DNA of 64,000 nt from DTWD01 sp963662965 (lineage in GTDB: Bacteria > Acidobacteriota > Vicinamibacteria > Vicinamibacterales > UBA8438), in the NCBI GenBank assembly GCA_963662965.1, contig OY759970.1, positions 3,348,001-3,412,000 on the forward strand. The letters run 5' to 3'. A model generated the notes under the pieces. That model ran no database searches. It had not been told where the DNA came from and saw only the letters and a program-made list of their open reading frames with translations. Below are positions 8,538 through 16,487 of the stretch, piece by piece; the stretch's first letter is position 1, and every line of letters begins with the position of its first letter. A program made the translations under genes and the position numbers.

Positions 8538-9943
8538 ACTCCTCCCGCACCGCCGACTCCGCACCGCCGGCCGACTCCCTGTCACTCACACGCCGTCTCG
8601 GACCGTTCGACGGCGCATCCATCATCGTGTCGAATGTGATCGGGAGCGGTATCTTCCTGGTGCCGGCTTTGATTGCGGCATGGGTGCCGAACGCCTGGGC
8701 CATGCTTGGCGTCTGGCTCGTCGGCGGGGCGCTCGTCTTCGCCGGGGCGATGGCGTATGCGGAGTTGGCGGCACTGAGGCCACGCGCGGGGGGTGAGTAT
8801 GTCTACCTCCGCGAGGCCTTTGGTCCGGCGGCCGGCTTTCTCACCGGGTGGACCTCGTTCGTCGCCGGATTCTCGGGCGCCATCGCGGTCAGTGCCGTCG
8901 GATTCGCGAGCTTTCTCGGCCGCGTGGTGCCCGCGGCGGCCGACCCTACGCCATTCGTCCACCTCCCGCTCGGCGTCGTCGCGGTGACCGTGTCGCCGCA
9001 AACGCTGGTCGCCCTCTCGGTGATCGCCGTATTGACCGTGATTCACGTGGTGGGTCTCGGGCCGGGACGCGTGGCGCAGAATCTTCTCGCCGGCGCGAAG
9101 GTGGCTATCCTGGTCGCGTTCGTTCTTTTCGGGTTTGCCGTCGGCGACGGGTCGGTCGCGCATTTCAACGAGGCGAGCGGGCCGGTCGAGCCACAGCTCT
9201 GGCTTCTCGCCCTGATTCCGATCATGTTCAGCTTTTCCGGGTGGAATGCCGCGGCCTATGTGGCCGAGGAGATCCGAGACCCGGGGCGAAACGTCCCGTT
9301 GGCGATGGGGCTCGGCACCGTGGCGGTGGTCGTGATCTTCCTGCTGCTGAACGTGCTGTACCTCTACGCCATGCCGATCGGCGACATCGCCAGTGTCGAC
9401 GACAGGGTCATCGACGTGGCCGCCGGCCGTCTGTTTGGCCCCCAAGTGGCGGTGCCTCTTGCCGCCGCGTCGGCGGTGATGATCGCGGCAAGCATCAGCG
9501 CAATGGTGATGGCCGGGCCGCGTGTCTACTACGCGATGGCGCGCGACGGGCAGTTCTTCGGCATCGCCGCGCGCATCCATCCGCGGTTCCGAACGCCGGC
9601 GGTGGCCATCGCCGGCCAGAGTGCCTGGAGCGGCGTCCTGGTGTTGGCGGGCACGTTCGAGCAGTTGCTGCTCTATACCGGATTCGCCGTCGCGCTCTTC
9701 GCGGGTGTGGCGGTGGCGTCGTTGTTCGTCTTTCGGCGACGAGAGCCCGACGCCCCGCGTCCGTTTCGCGCGTGGGGATACCCCGTGGCGCCCGCCGTGT
9801 TCGTGGTGGCCAGCGCGGCGATGACCATCAATGCGATCTGGCGCCAGCCGCTTGAGTCGGGTGCGGGCCTGCTGCTCATTGCGGCCGGGATTCCACTGTA
9901 TTGGGTATTCAAGCGGCGCGCGGCGGCAGAGGAAGGGGCGTAG
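8534..9943 (+). CDS. APC-family amino acid permease
   Basis: This integral membrane protein of 469 residues has about 12 hydrophobic helices. Helix 1 carries the APC signature NVIGSGIFLVPALI, where the unwound GSG segment binds the amino group of the substrate. Helix 6 has a similar FSFSGWNAAAYVAEEIRDP motif, typical of LAT-like and related APC members. It would exchange or import amino acids across the inner membrane. The substrate cannot be read from the sequence. The GTG start overlaps the upstream lipoprotein gene, and hslV follows six bases after the stop. Confidence 0.9.
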   Translation: MNSSRTADSAPPADSLSLTRRLGPFDGASIIVSNVIGSGIFLVPALIAAWVPNAWAMLGVWLVGGALVFAGAMAYAELAALRPRAGGEYVYLREAFGPAAGFLTGWTSFVAGFSGAIAVSAVGFASFLGRVVPAAADPTPFVHLPLGVVAVTVSPQTLVALSVIAVLTVIHVVGLGPGRVAQNLLAGAKVAILVAFVLFGFAVGDGSVAHFNEASGPVEPQLWLLALIPIMFSFSGWNAAAYVAEEIRDPGRNVPLAMGLGTVAVVVIFLLLNVLYLYAMPIGDIASVDDRVIDVAAGRLFGPQVAVPLAAASAVMIAASISAMVMAGPRVYYAMARDGQFFGIAARIHPRFRTPAVAIAGQSAWSGVLVLAGTFEQLLLYTGFAVALFAGVAVASLFVFRRREPDAPRPFRAWGYPVAPAVFVVASAAMTINAIWRQPLESGAGLLLIAAGIPLYWVFKRRAAAEEGA

Positions 9944-9949
9944 TGCTCT

Positions 9950-10498
9950 ATGAAAACACCGACAGCATCGACGTTCCACAGCACGACCGTCCTGGCGGTG
10001 CGGCGTCAGGGGAAAGCGGTGATGGCGAGTGACGGCCAGGTCACGCTTGGCAACACCGTCGTCAAGCAGACCGCGCGCAAGATCCGACGACTGTACAACG
10101 ACAACATCCTGGCCGGCTTCGCCGGCTCGGCGGCCGATTCGTTCGCCTTGTTCTCTCGGTTCGAAGCGAAGCTCGAGCAGTATCGCGGCAACCTCGAACG
10201 CTCGGTCGTGGAGCTGGCCAAGGATTGGCGCACCGACCGCGTGCTGCGCCGCCTCGATGCCATGCTTTTGGTCGCCGATCAGAGTGCGACGTTTCTGTTG
10301 TCAGGCACCGGGGATCTCATCGAACCGGACGACGGGATCGTCGCTGTCGGCTCCGGTGGGGTTTTTGCGATGGCGGCCGCCAAGGCGCTGGCCCACCGGA
10401 CGGAGCTCGATGCGCGGACGATTGCCGAGGAAGCGATGACGATCGCCGCGGATATTTGCATTTACACGAACGCCAGTGTCACGATCGAAGAGCTGTAG
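9950..10498 (+). CDS. hslV: HslV (ClpQ) protease subunit
   Basis: This is the N-terminal nucleophile peptidase of the HslUV complex, a two-ring dodecamer in the cytosol that degrades unfolded and regulatory proteins. The N-terminus reads FHSTTVLAVRRQGKAVMASD; cleavage before the TTVLAV motif would expose the catalytic Thr. The conserved DGQVTLGN, KIRRL and GSGGVFAMAAA segments are all present. The length of 182 residues is normal. The stop shares a base with the hslU start. Confidence 0.96.
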   Translation: MKTPTASTFHSTTVLAVRRQGKAVMASDGQVTLGNTVVKQTARKIRRLYNDNILAGFAGSAADSFALFSRFEAKLEQYRGNLERSVVELAKDWRTDRVLRRLDAMLLVADQSATFLLSGTGDLIEPDDGIVAVGSGGVFAMAAAKALAHRTELDARTIAEEAMTIAADICIYTNASVTIEEL

Positions 10499-11895
10499 TG
10501 CCGATCTACCTTCCCGAGTCGACCGCCACGATCGCTGAAGCGCTCACGCCGCGGCAGATCGTGGCCGAGCTCGACAAGTACGTCGTTCGCCAGCACAAGG
10601 CCAAGCGCGCCGTGGCGATCGCCCTTCGCAACCGGATGCGGCGACAGAAACTGCCTCCCGAGCTGGCGGAAGAGGTCGCGCCCAAGAACATCTTGATGAT
10701 TGGGCCGACCGGTGTCGGCAAGACGGAGGTGGCCAGACGCCTCGCGCGGCTGGCGCAGTCGCCGTTCATTAAAGTCGAGGCCTCGAAATTCACCGAAGTG
10801 GGCTATGTCGGCCGCGACGTGGAATCAATGGTGCGCGACTTGGTCGAGCTGTCGGTGGGCATGGTTCGTGAGGAACGGCTCGTCGAGGTGCGGGACAAAG
10901 CGCGTTCCAACGCGGAAGAGCGCCTCCTCGATTTATTGCTTCCTCCGCTGCCGCTGCCGCTGCCGCCGCCGGCGACCGGGGCCCCGGCCGATCCACCGGC
11001 CGCGCGCGACGCGGCGGGCCGCACGCGCGAGAAGTTCCGTGAGCAGCTCCGCGATGGTCGGCTCGACAACCGGGTGGTCGAGATCGACGCGCGCGAGTCG
11101 TCGATGCCGTCGTTCGAGATCATTGCGGGGACGTCGGTCGAGGAGATCGACGTCAAGATGAAGGACATGCTGCCGGGGTTGTTCCAGGGTCGCAGCCGCA
11201 AGCGACGCCTGCCGGTGCCTGAAGCGTTCGAGCATCTGACCCGCGAGGAGGAGCACAAGCTCGTCGATATGGACAGCGTCAGCCGCGCCGCCATCGAGCG
11301 TGTGGAACAGGCCGGCATCATCTTCGTCGATGAGATCGACAAGATCGCCGCGCGGGAGGGCGCGCAGGGGCCCGACGTCAGCCGCGAAGGCGTGCAGCGT
11401 GACATCCTGCCGATCGTGGAGGGAACGACGGTCAACACGAAACATGGGATGGTGCGCACCGACCACATCTTGTTTATCGCGGCCGGCGCGTTTCACGTCT
11501 GCAAACCGTCCGATCTCATTCCGGAGCTCCAAGGCAGGTTCCCGATTCGCGTCGAGCTCGAGGCGCTCGAGACCGAGGACTTCGTGCGGATATTGACCGA
11601 GCCGAAAGGGGCGCTCGTGACGCAGTATCGCGCCCTGATGGCGACCGAAGGCCTCGACATCGTCTTCGAAGACGACGCGATTCGGCGGATTGCCGAGTTC
11701 GCCAACTTGGTCAATGAGCGGAGTGAAAACATCGGCGCGCGTCGGTTGCACACCGTCATGGAGAAACTGCTCGATGACGTCTCGTTCGAAGCGCCGGACA
11801 TGAGCGAGTCGCGCGTGGTCATCGATGCCGCGTACGTCGACCGCATGCTCTCCGAGATCGTGAAGAACGAGGATCTCTCCCGTTACATTCTGTGA
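10498..11895 (+). CDS. hslU: HslU (ClpY) AAA+ unfoldase
   Basis: This hexameric ATPase feeds substrates to HslV. It has Walker A GPTGVGKT (about residues 65-72), Walker B IIFVDEIDKIA, the sensor/arginine-finger region ELQGRFPIRVEL and the C-terminal RYIL end that docks into HslV. The I-domain contains a Pro-rich run (LLLPPLPLPLPPPATGAP) that is longer than usual. The GTG at 10498 overlaps the hslV stop and gives MPIYLPESTATIAEALTPRQ, the normal N-terminus; a longer open frame upstream is only overlap with hslV. The protein is 465 residues long. Confidence 0.96.
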   Translation: MPIYLPESTATIAEALTPRQIVAELDKYVVRQHKAKRAVAIALRNRMRRQKLPPELAEEVAPKNILMIGPTGVGKTEVARRLARLAQSPFIKVEASKFTEVGYVGRDVESMVRDLVELSVGMVREERLVEVRDKARSNAEERLLDLLLPPLPLPLPPPATGAPADPPAARDAAGRTREKFREQLRDGRLDNRVVEIDARESSMPSFEIIAGTSVEEIDVKMKDMLPGLFQGRSRKRRLPVPEAFEHLTREEEHKLVDMDSVSRAAIERVEQAGIIFVDEIDKIAAREGAQGPDVSREGVQRDILPIVEGTTVNTKHGMVRTDHILFIAAGAFHVCKPSDLIPELQGRFPIRVELEALETEDFVRILTEPKGALVTQYRALMATEGLDIVFEDDAIRRIAEFANLVNERSENIGARRLHTVMEKLLDDVSFEAPDMSESRVVIDAAYVDRMLSEIVKNEDLSRYIL

Positions 11896-11907
11896 CCCGC
11901 ACTCGCT

Positions 11908-12093
11908 AGTGGCCTGTCCAAGCCAAAGCGACAGCGCTCCGCGGGCGGGGCATCCCGCAAGGGCTGGCGTTATGACCTCGCCTGGTGGGGTCACAAATGC
12001 CCAATTTGCTCCCTCGTCGCACCTTGCGGGGGCCGGGCGCGTCTGTCGATCAGCGACCACGGACTGCTGTCGATTTGGTTCGGACAGGCCACT
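11908..12093. repeat. 186-bp element with 28-bp terminal inverted repeats (MITE-like)
   Basis: The ends at 11908-11935 and 12066-12093 are inverted copies matching at 25 of 28 positions; both start AGTGGCCTGTCC when read inward. The interior holds no convincing gene. No target-site duplication is obvious. The element starts 13 bases after the hslU stop and ends at the 5' edge of the next lipoprotein gene. It looks like a non-autonomous transposable element or a large cruciform-forming repeat. Confidence 0.55.
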
Positions 12094-12106
12094 GGTTCGG
12101 TTCGCC

Positions 12107-13429
12107 GTGCTGATGCTGCTCGTGGCCGCAACGGCGGCATGTGGCGTGAAGGGACCGCCACGCCCCCCGGTGCGGATCGTCCCCGCGCGGATCCTGGCTC
12201 CCGAGTTCGTGCGCATGGGCGACCGTGTCTATCTGGAGTTCGCAGTTCCCGCCGCGGATACGGATGGGTCGAGCCCCGCCGACATCGAGCGGGTCGAAGT
12301 GTATGCCGTCACGACGCAGCCGACCGAGCGACGTCCGACGGAGGCGTTTTCCGAAGATTGGTTGGAGGCGGCGACGCTGGTCGCGACGCTGCCCGTGCGG
12401 CCGCCAGGGATGGAGGTGCCGCGCCGTCCGTCCGACGAGGACGAGACTGACGCTGATGCCGATTCTGAGCGCGACGAAGGAGACGACGCGATCGACGACG
12501 GATTCGTGGGCCAGGGGGACCTGGTCACGGTTGTCGAGCGACTGACTCCCGAGACCCTGGTGCCGGTCAAGGTCGGTGACGAGGACGAGGAAGACGAGGA
12601 GGAGGAGGATCGGGACGACGACGAGCCCGACCGAGTCATCCCGATGCCCTACCTCCCGCCGCCGTTGCCGATGCCGTCGGTCCGCTCCTACGTGGCGTTC
12701 GGGGTGTCGTCGCGTGGGCGAGACGGTGATCCATCCGTGATGGTCGCCGTGCCCCTCGTGACGCCGCCGGATCCACCCGCGCCGGCCACCGCGTCGTATG
12801 ACGGTGAGCTGGTGGAAATCGCGTGGGAGGAGCCGGTTGGTGGCATACGTCAGCCGGTGCAGGACGATGAGCCGTCGGAAGACGGGCTCGCGTCGAGTCC
12901 GATTCTCGAAGGGCTCGAAGCGTCGGCATACGTGTTGTTCGATGTGGCGGCCGCTGATGACCCCGATCGGGACCGGCCACCGACCGTCACGAATCCGCGG
13001 GATGAGACGTCGTACACCGACACCGACGTTGAGTTCGGCGACACCAAGTGCTACGCGGTACGCGTGCTCGACTTCGTGGGCGCGGCTGAGATTATGGGTG
13101 ATGCCTCGCCGGCGACGTGCCTGGTCCTGACTGACACCTTTGTCCCGGCTGCGCCACGTGGGCTCCTGGCCGTGTCCGATGACGAGTCGATCAATCTGGT
13201 GTGGGACGACAATAGCGAGGACGACATCGCCGGCTACGTGGTCTTGCGCGGATTGGCATCAGATGCGACACTCCAACCGCTCACGCTCGAGCCGGTTGTA
13301 GACCCGACGTATCGAGACAGCGATGTCGTCGCCGGGGAGCGGTATAGCTATCAGGTCATGGCGGTCGACGACGCGGTGCCGCCCAACGAGAGCCCGCCGT
13401 CGGCCGCGATTACGGAGACCGCACGGTAG
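12107..13429 (+). CDS. Lipoprotein with fibronectin type III-like domains
   Basis: A short hydrophobic stretch ends in the lipobox-like ATAAC, followed by GVKGPPRPPVRI, a pattern seen in small envelope lipoproteins. The body has Fn3-like beta-sandwich segments, clearest at the C-terminus (FVPAAPRGLLAVSDDESINL, YVVLRG, YSYQVMAVDD). Around residues 150-175 and again near 205 there are long acidic runs of Asp and Glu, probably disordered. The start is uncertain: GTG 12107 gives an unusually short signal peptide, and the only longer in-frame starts (GTG 11909, ATG 11972) lie inside the inverted-repeat element. The element may have displaced the original start. Function is unknown. Confidence 0.65.
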   Translation: MLMLLVAATAACGVKGPPRPPVRIVPARILAPEFVRMGDRVYLEFAVPAADTDGSSPADIERVEVYAVTTQPTERRPTEAFSEDWLEAATLVATLPVRPPGMEVPRRPSDEDETDADADSERDEGDDAIDDGFVGQGDLVTVVERLTPETLVPVKVGDEDEEDEEEEDRDDDEPDRVIPMPYLPPPLPMPSVRSYVAFGVSSRGRDGDPSVMVAVPLVTPPDPPAPATASYDGELVEIAWEEPVGGIRQPVQDDEPSEDGLASSPILEGLEASAYVLFDVAAADDPDRDRPPTVTNPRDETSYTDTDVEFGDTKCYAVRVLDFVGAAEIMGDASPATCLVLTDTFVPAAPRGLLAVSDDESINLVWDDNSEDDIAGYVVLRGLASDATLQPLTLEPVVDPTYRDSDVVAGERYSYQVMAVDDAVPPNESPPSAAITETAR

Positions 13430-13461
13430 GGGCGCCTCGGCGCGAGGAGTACGGAATCACG

Positions 13462-14226
13462 ATGGACCGGTTGTACCGCGTGGAGATCGACGGTCGGCCG
13501 TGTCATGCGATCGAGCGCGACACTGCGTGGTACGAGCTCGCGGGCGACCTGTTCGGCGCCTACGAGGCGGGACCCACGCTCGACCGCGCGGCAGCCCGGG
13601 TACTGGCGCCGGTCATGCCGTCGAAGATTGTCGCCGTCGGCTTGAACTATCGGGACCACGCGAAGGAAATGGGGAAAGCGCTTCCGAGCGAGCCACTGAT
13701 CTTCCTCAAGCCGTCGACCGCGGTCGTCGGTCCTGACGAGCCGATCGTGATCCCGGCCGGCGCCGGCCGCGTCGACCATGAAGCGGAGCTCGGCATCGTC
13801 ATCGGACGGACCGCCCGGCACGTGCCGGCGGCCCACGCGCGCGACTACGTGCTCGGACTGACATGTGTGAACGATGTCACCGACCGCGATCTGCAAGCCC
13901 GCGATGTGCAGTACACGCGAGGGAAGGGCTTCGATACGTTTGCGCCGGTCGGGCCGGCGATTGCCGTCGGCCTTGACGGCTCGGCGCTCGACGTGGAGTC
14001 GTCGGTCAACGGCGAGCGGCGGCAACGTTCCAATACGCGGGAGCTGATCTTTTCCCTCGATCGGCTGGTCGAATTCGTGACCGGCGTGATGACGTTGTTG
14101 CCGGGCGACATCATCGCCACGGGGACGCCGTCAGGTGTGGGACCACTGGTCGCGGGCGACCGAGTGGTCGTAAAGATCGAAGGTATCGGCGAGCTGGCCA
14201 ACGATGTCGTCGCCGATGAAAGATGA
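13462..14226 (+). CDS. Fumarylacetoacetate hydrolase-family protein
   Basis: The 254-residue protein has the FAH fold: a short N-terminal region, then KIVAVGLNYRDHAKEM, the metal-binding acidic residues in DHEAELGIVIG and DRDLQARD, GKGFDTFAPVGP and the C-terminal LLPGDIIATGTPSGVGP. Family members cleave or decarboxylate beta-diketo or acylpyruvate-type acids using Mg2+, for example acylpyruvases and oxaloacetate decarboxylases. The precise substrate cannot be read. It lies 12 bases upstream of the aldolase gene and near the acyl-CoA carboxylase genes, which suggests a catabolic operon. Confidence 0.88.
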   Translation: MDRLYRVEIDGRPCHAIERDTAWYELAGDLFGAYEAGPTLDRAAARVLAPVMPSKIVAVGLNYRDHAKEMGKALPSEPLIFLKPSTAVVGPDEPIVIPAGAGRVDHEAELGIVIGRTARHVPAAHARDYVLGLTCVNDVTDRDLQARDVQYTRGKGFDTFAPVGPAIAVGLDGSALDVESSVNGERRQRSNTRELIFSLDRLVEFVTGVMTLLPGDIIATGTPSGVGPLVAGDRVVVKIEGIGELANDVVADER

Positions 14227-14238
14227 AGGGAAAGTACC

Positions 14239-14892
14239 GTGAAGCTATTCGTGGACTGCGCCAACGTCGAGACGATCGAAGGCCTCGTCCCGCTCCGGAT
14301 CGTCGATGGGATCACGACGAATCCGTCGTTGCTGGCGAAGGAGGCTGGCGATCCGGCGGACACCTTGCGGCGCATCTGCGACGCGGTGAACGGGCCGGTG
14401 AGCGCCGAAGTGGTGGCGACCGTCGCCAATGCCATGATCGGCGAGGGGCGGCAACTGGCCGCCCTCCACGAGCACATCGTCGTCAAGGTGCCGTTCGGGA
14501 AGGAAGGCGTCAAAGCCTGCGCGGCGCTCGCGGGCGAGGGGATACGCGTCAATGTGACGTTGGTGTTCTCGGCGTCGCAGGCGCTGCTGGCGGCCAAGGT
14601 TGGCGCGACGTTCGTCAGTCCGTTTGTCGGTCGACTCGATGACATCGCGACCGAGGGGATGGGGTTGATCGGCCAAATCGTGGAGATCTACGAAAACTAC
14701 GAGTTCGCGACCGAAGTGCTCGTCGCCAGCGTGCGCGGGCCAGGGCATGTCGTCGAGGCGGCTCGCATGGGCGCCGATATCTGCACCTGCCCGCCCAAGG
14801 TCATCGACATGTTGTTCAATCATCCGCTGACCGACATCGGCCTCCAGAAGTTTCTCGCCGATTGGGAGAAGGCACAGGTGCTCAAGGCGTAG
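14239..14892 (+). CDS. fsa: Transaldolase/fructose-6-phosphate aldolase family
   Basis: The 217-residue single-domain aldolase is the size of FSA/TalC-type enzymes, shorter than classical transaldolases. It begins MKLFVDCANVETIEGL and has DGITTNPSLLAKE, the Schiff-base Lys in HIVVKVPFGKEG and VNVTLVFSASQALLAAKVGA, then SPFVGRLDDI. It would cleave fructose 6-phosphate or transfer dihydroxyacetone in sugar-phosphate metabolism. FSA and short transaldolases cannot be told apart with certainty by eye. The start is GTG with AAGGGAAAG upstream. Confidence 0.88.
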   Translation: MKLFVDCANVETIEGLVPLRIVDGITTNPSLLAKEAGDPADTLRRICDAVNGPVSAEVVATVANAMIGEGRQLAALHEHIVVKVPFGKEGVKACAALAGEGIRVNVTLVFSASQALLAAKVGATFVSPFVGRLDDIATEGMGLIGQIVEIYENYEFATEVLVASVRGPGHVVEAARMGADICTCPPKVIDMLFNHPLTDIGLQKFLADWEKAQVLKA

Positions 14893-14911
14893 CTGCCGCG
14901 GGCGCCACGAC

Positions 14912-16453
14912 ATGGATAAGCAGTCGATTCTGTCGGACTACGAACGGCGTGCGGAGCTCGGCGGCGGGGAGGTGAGACGCCAGCGCCAGCATGACGCCGG
15001 CAAGCTGACGGCGCGTGAACGGGTCGACCTCTTTTTCGATCCCGCGACGTTTCTGGAGATCGACAAGCTGGTGACACATCGCTGCCGGGACTTCGGCATG
15101 GAATCCCAGCAGGTCCCGGGCGACGGTGTCGTCGCGGGGCACGGGCAGGTCGACGGACGCTTGGTCTACGTTTTCGCGCAGGACTTCACGGTCTTTGGTG
15201 GCTCGTTGTCGGAAACGAACGCCGCCAAGATCGTCAAGATCATGGATCTGGCGATGAAGAACGGCGCGCCGATCGTGGGGCTCAACGACTCTGGTGGCGC
15301 ACGCATTCAGGAAGGTGTGGCGTCGCTGGCGGGCTACGCCGACATCTTCCTCCGCAATACGCTGGCGTCTGGTGTCGTGCCGCAGATCTCGGCCATCATG
15401 GGACCGTGCGCCGGCGGCGCCGTCTATTCGCCCGCCATCACCGACTTCACGCTGATGGTCGAGCGCACGAGCTACATGTTCGTGACCGGTCCCGACGTCA
15501 TCAAGACGGTCACCCACGAGGAGGTGACGAAAGACGAGCTTGGTGGTGCGATGACCCACAACGCCAAGAGCGGGGTCGCACACTTCTCGGTGCCGTCAGA
15601 CAAGGATTGCCTCGCGCTGCTCCGGCAACTGCTGGGGTACTTGCCGAGCAACAACCTCGATGACGCGCCGCGTGTGGAGACGGGCGACCCGGTCGACCGC
15701 GAGGATGTGGCGCTCGACGATCTCGTGCCGTCCGCAGCCAATCAGCCGTACGACATCCTCGACCTGATTCACGCAGTGGGGGACGAAGGCGAGTTTCTTG
15801 AGGTCCATCGGCATTTCGCACGGAACCTGGTGGTGGGCTTCGCGCGGTTTGGTGGGCAGTCGGTCGGTGTCGTCGCGAATCAACCTGCGCACCTGGCCGG
15901 GGTGCTCGACATCGACGCCGCGGTCAAGGGGGCGCGGTTCGTCCGATTCTGCGACGCGTTCAATATCCCGCTGCTGACGTTTGAGGACGTTCCCGGCTTC
16001 CTGCCGGGCACGCAGCAGGAGTACGGCGGCATCATCCGCCACGGCGCGAAGCTGCTGTATGCGTTCGCCGAAGCGACGGTGCCAAAGATCACCGTCGTGA
16101 CGCGCAAAGCCTACGGCGGGGCGTACTGCGTCATGTCGAGCAAGCACATTCGCACCGACATCAACTACGCCTGGCCGTCGGCCGAGATCGCCGTGATGGG
16201 GCCGGAAGGCGCCGTCAATATCCTGTACAAGCGGGAGCTCAACGCGGCCGAGGACCCGGACGCGCTGCGGGCTACCCGCGTCGCGGAGTTTCGCGACAAG
16301 CTGGCGAATCCGTTTGTCGCCGCGGCTCGGGGATTTCTCGACGAGGTCATCGCGCCGCGGACCACCCGATCGCGAATCATCACCGCATTGCGCAGTCTCG
16401 ACGGGAAGCGAGACAAGAACCCGCCCAAGAAGCACGGGAATATTCCGCTCTAG
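14912..16453 (+). CDS. pccB: Acyl-CoA (propionyl-CoA type) carboxylase beta subunit
   Basis: The 513-residue carboxyltransferase has both crotonase-like halves. It moves CO2 from carboxybiotin to an acyl-CoA. Recognisable segments are KLTARERVDLFFDP, the oxyanion-hole GLNDSGGARIQEG, GPCAGGAVYSPAITDF in the N half, and FEDVPGFLPGTQQEYGGIIR then AYGGAYCVMSSKHIRTD in the C half. The residue after GGAY that helps set propionyl versus acetyl preference (Asp in well-studied propionyl enzymes) is Cys here. It is followed 34 bases later by the biotin carboxylase and then the biotin carrier, a complete three-protein enzyme. Confidence 0.93.
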   Translation: MDKQSILSDYERRAELGGGEVRRQRQHDAGKLTARERVDLFFDPATFLEIDKLVTHRCRDFGMESQQVPGDGVVAGHGQVDGRLVYVFAQDFTVFGGSLSETNAAKIVKIMDLAMKNGAPIVGLNDSGGARIQEGVASLAGYADIFLRNTLASGVVPQISAIMGPCAGGAVYSPAITDFTLMVERTSYMFVTGPDVIKTVTHEEVTKDELGGAMTHNAKSGVAHFSVPSDKDCLALLRQLLGYLPSNNLDDAPRVETGDPVDREDVALDDLVPSAANQPYDILDLIHAVGDEGEFLEVHRHFARNLVVGFARFGGQSVGVVANQPAHLAGVLDIDAAVKGARFVRFCDAFNIPLLTFEDVPGFLPGTQQEYGGIIRHGAKLLYAFAEATVPKITVVTRKAYGGAYCVMSSKHIRTDINYAWPSAEIAVMGPEGAVNILYKRELNAAEDPDALRATRVAEFRDKLANPFVAAARGFLDEVIAPRTTRSRIITALRSLDGKRDKNPPKKHGNIPL

Positions 16454-16487
16454 ATCACGTTAAGTGCTACACTCGTAGGTAGATAGC

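Noticed and set aside
10225..10497. Upstream extension of hslU
   Set aside because: The open frame overlaps hslV in another frame and has no family similarity; GTG 10498 gives the normal HslU N-terminus.
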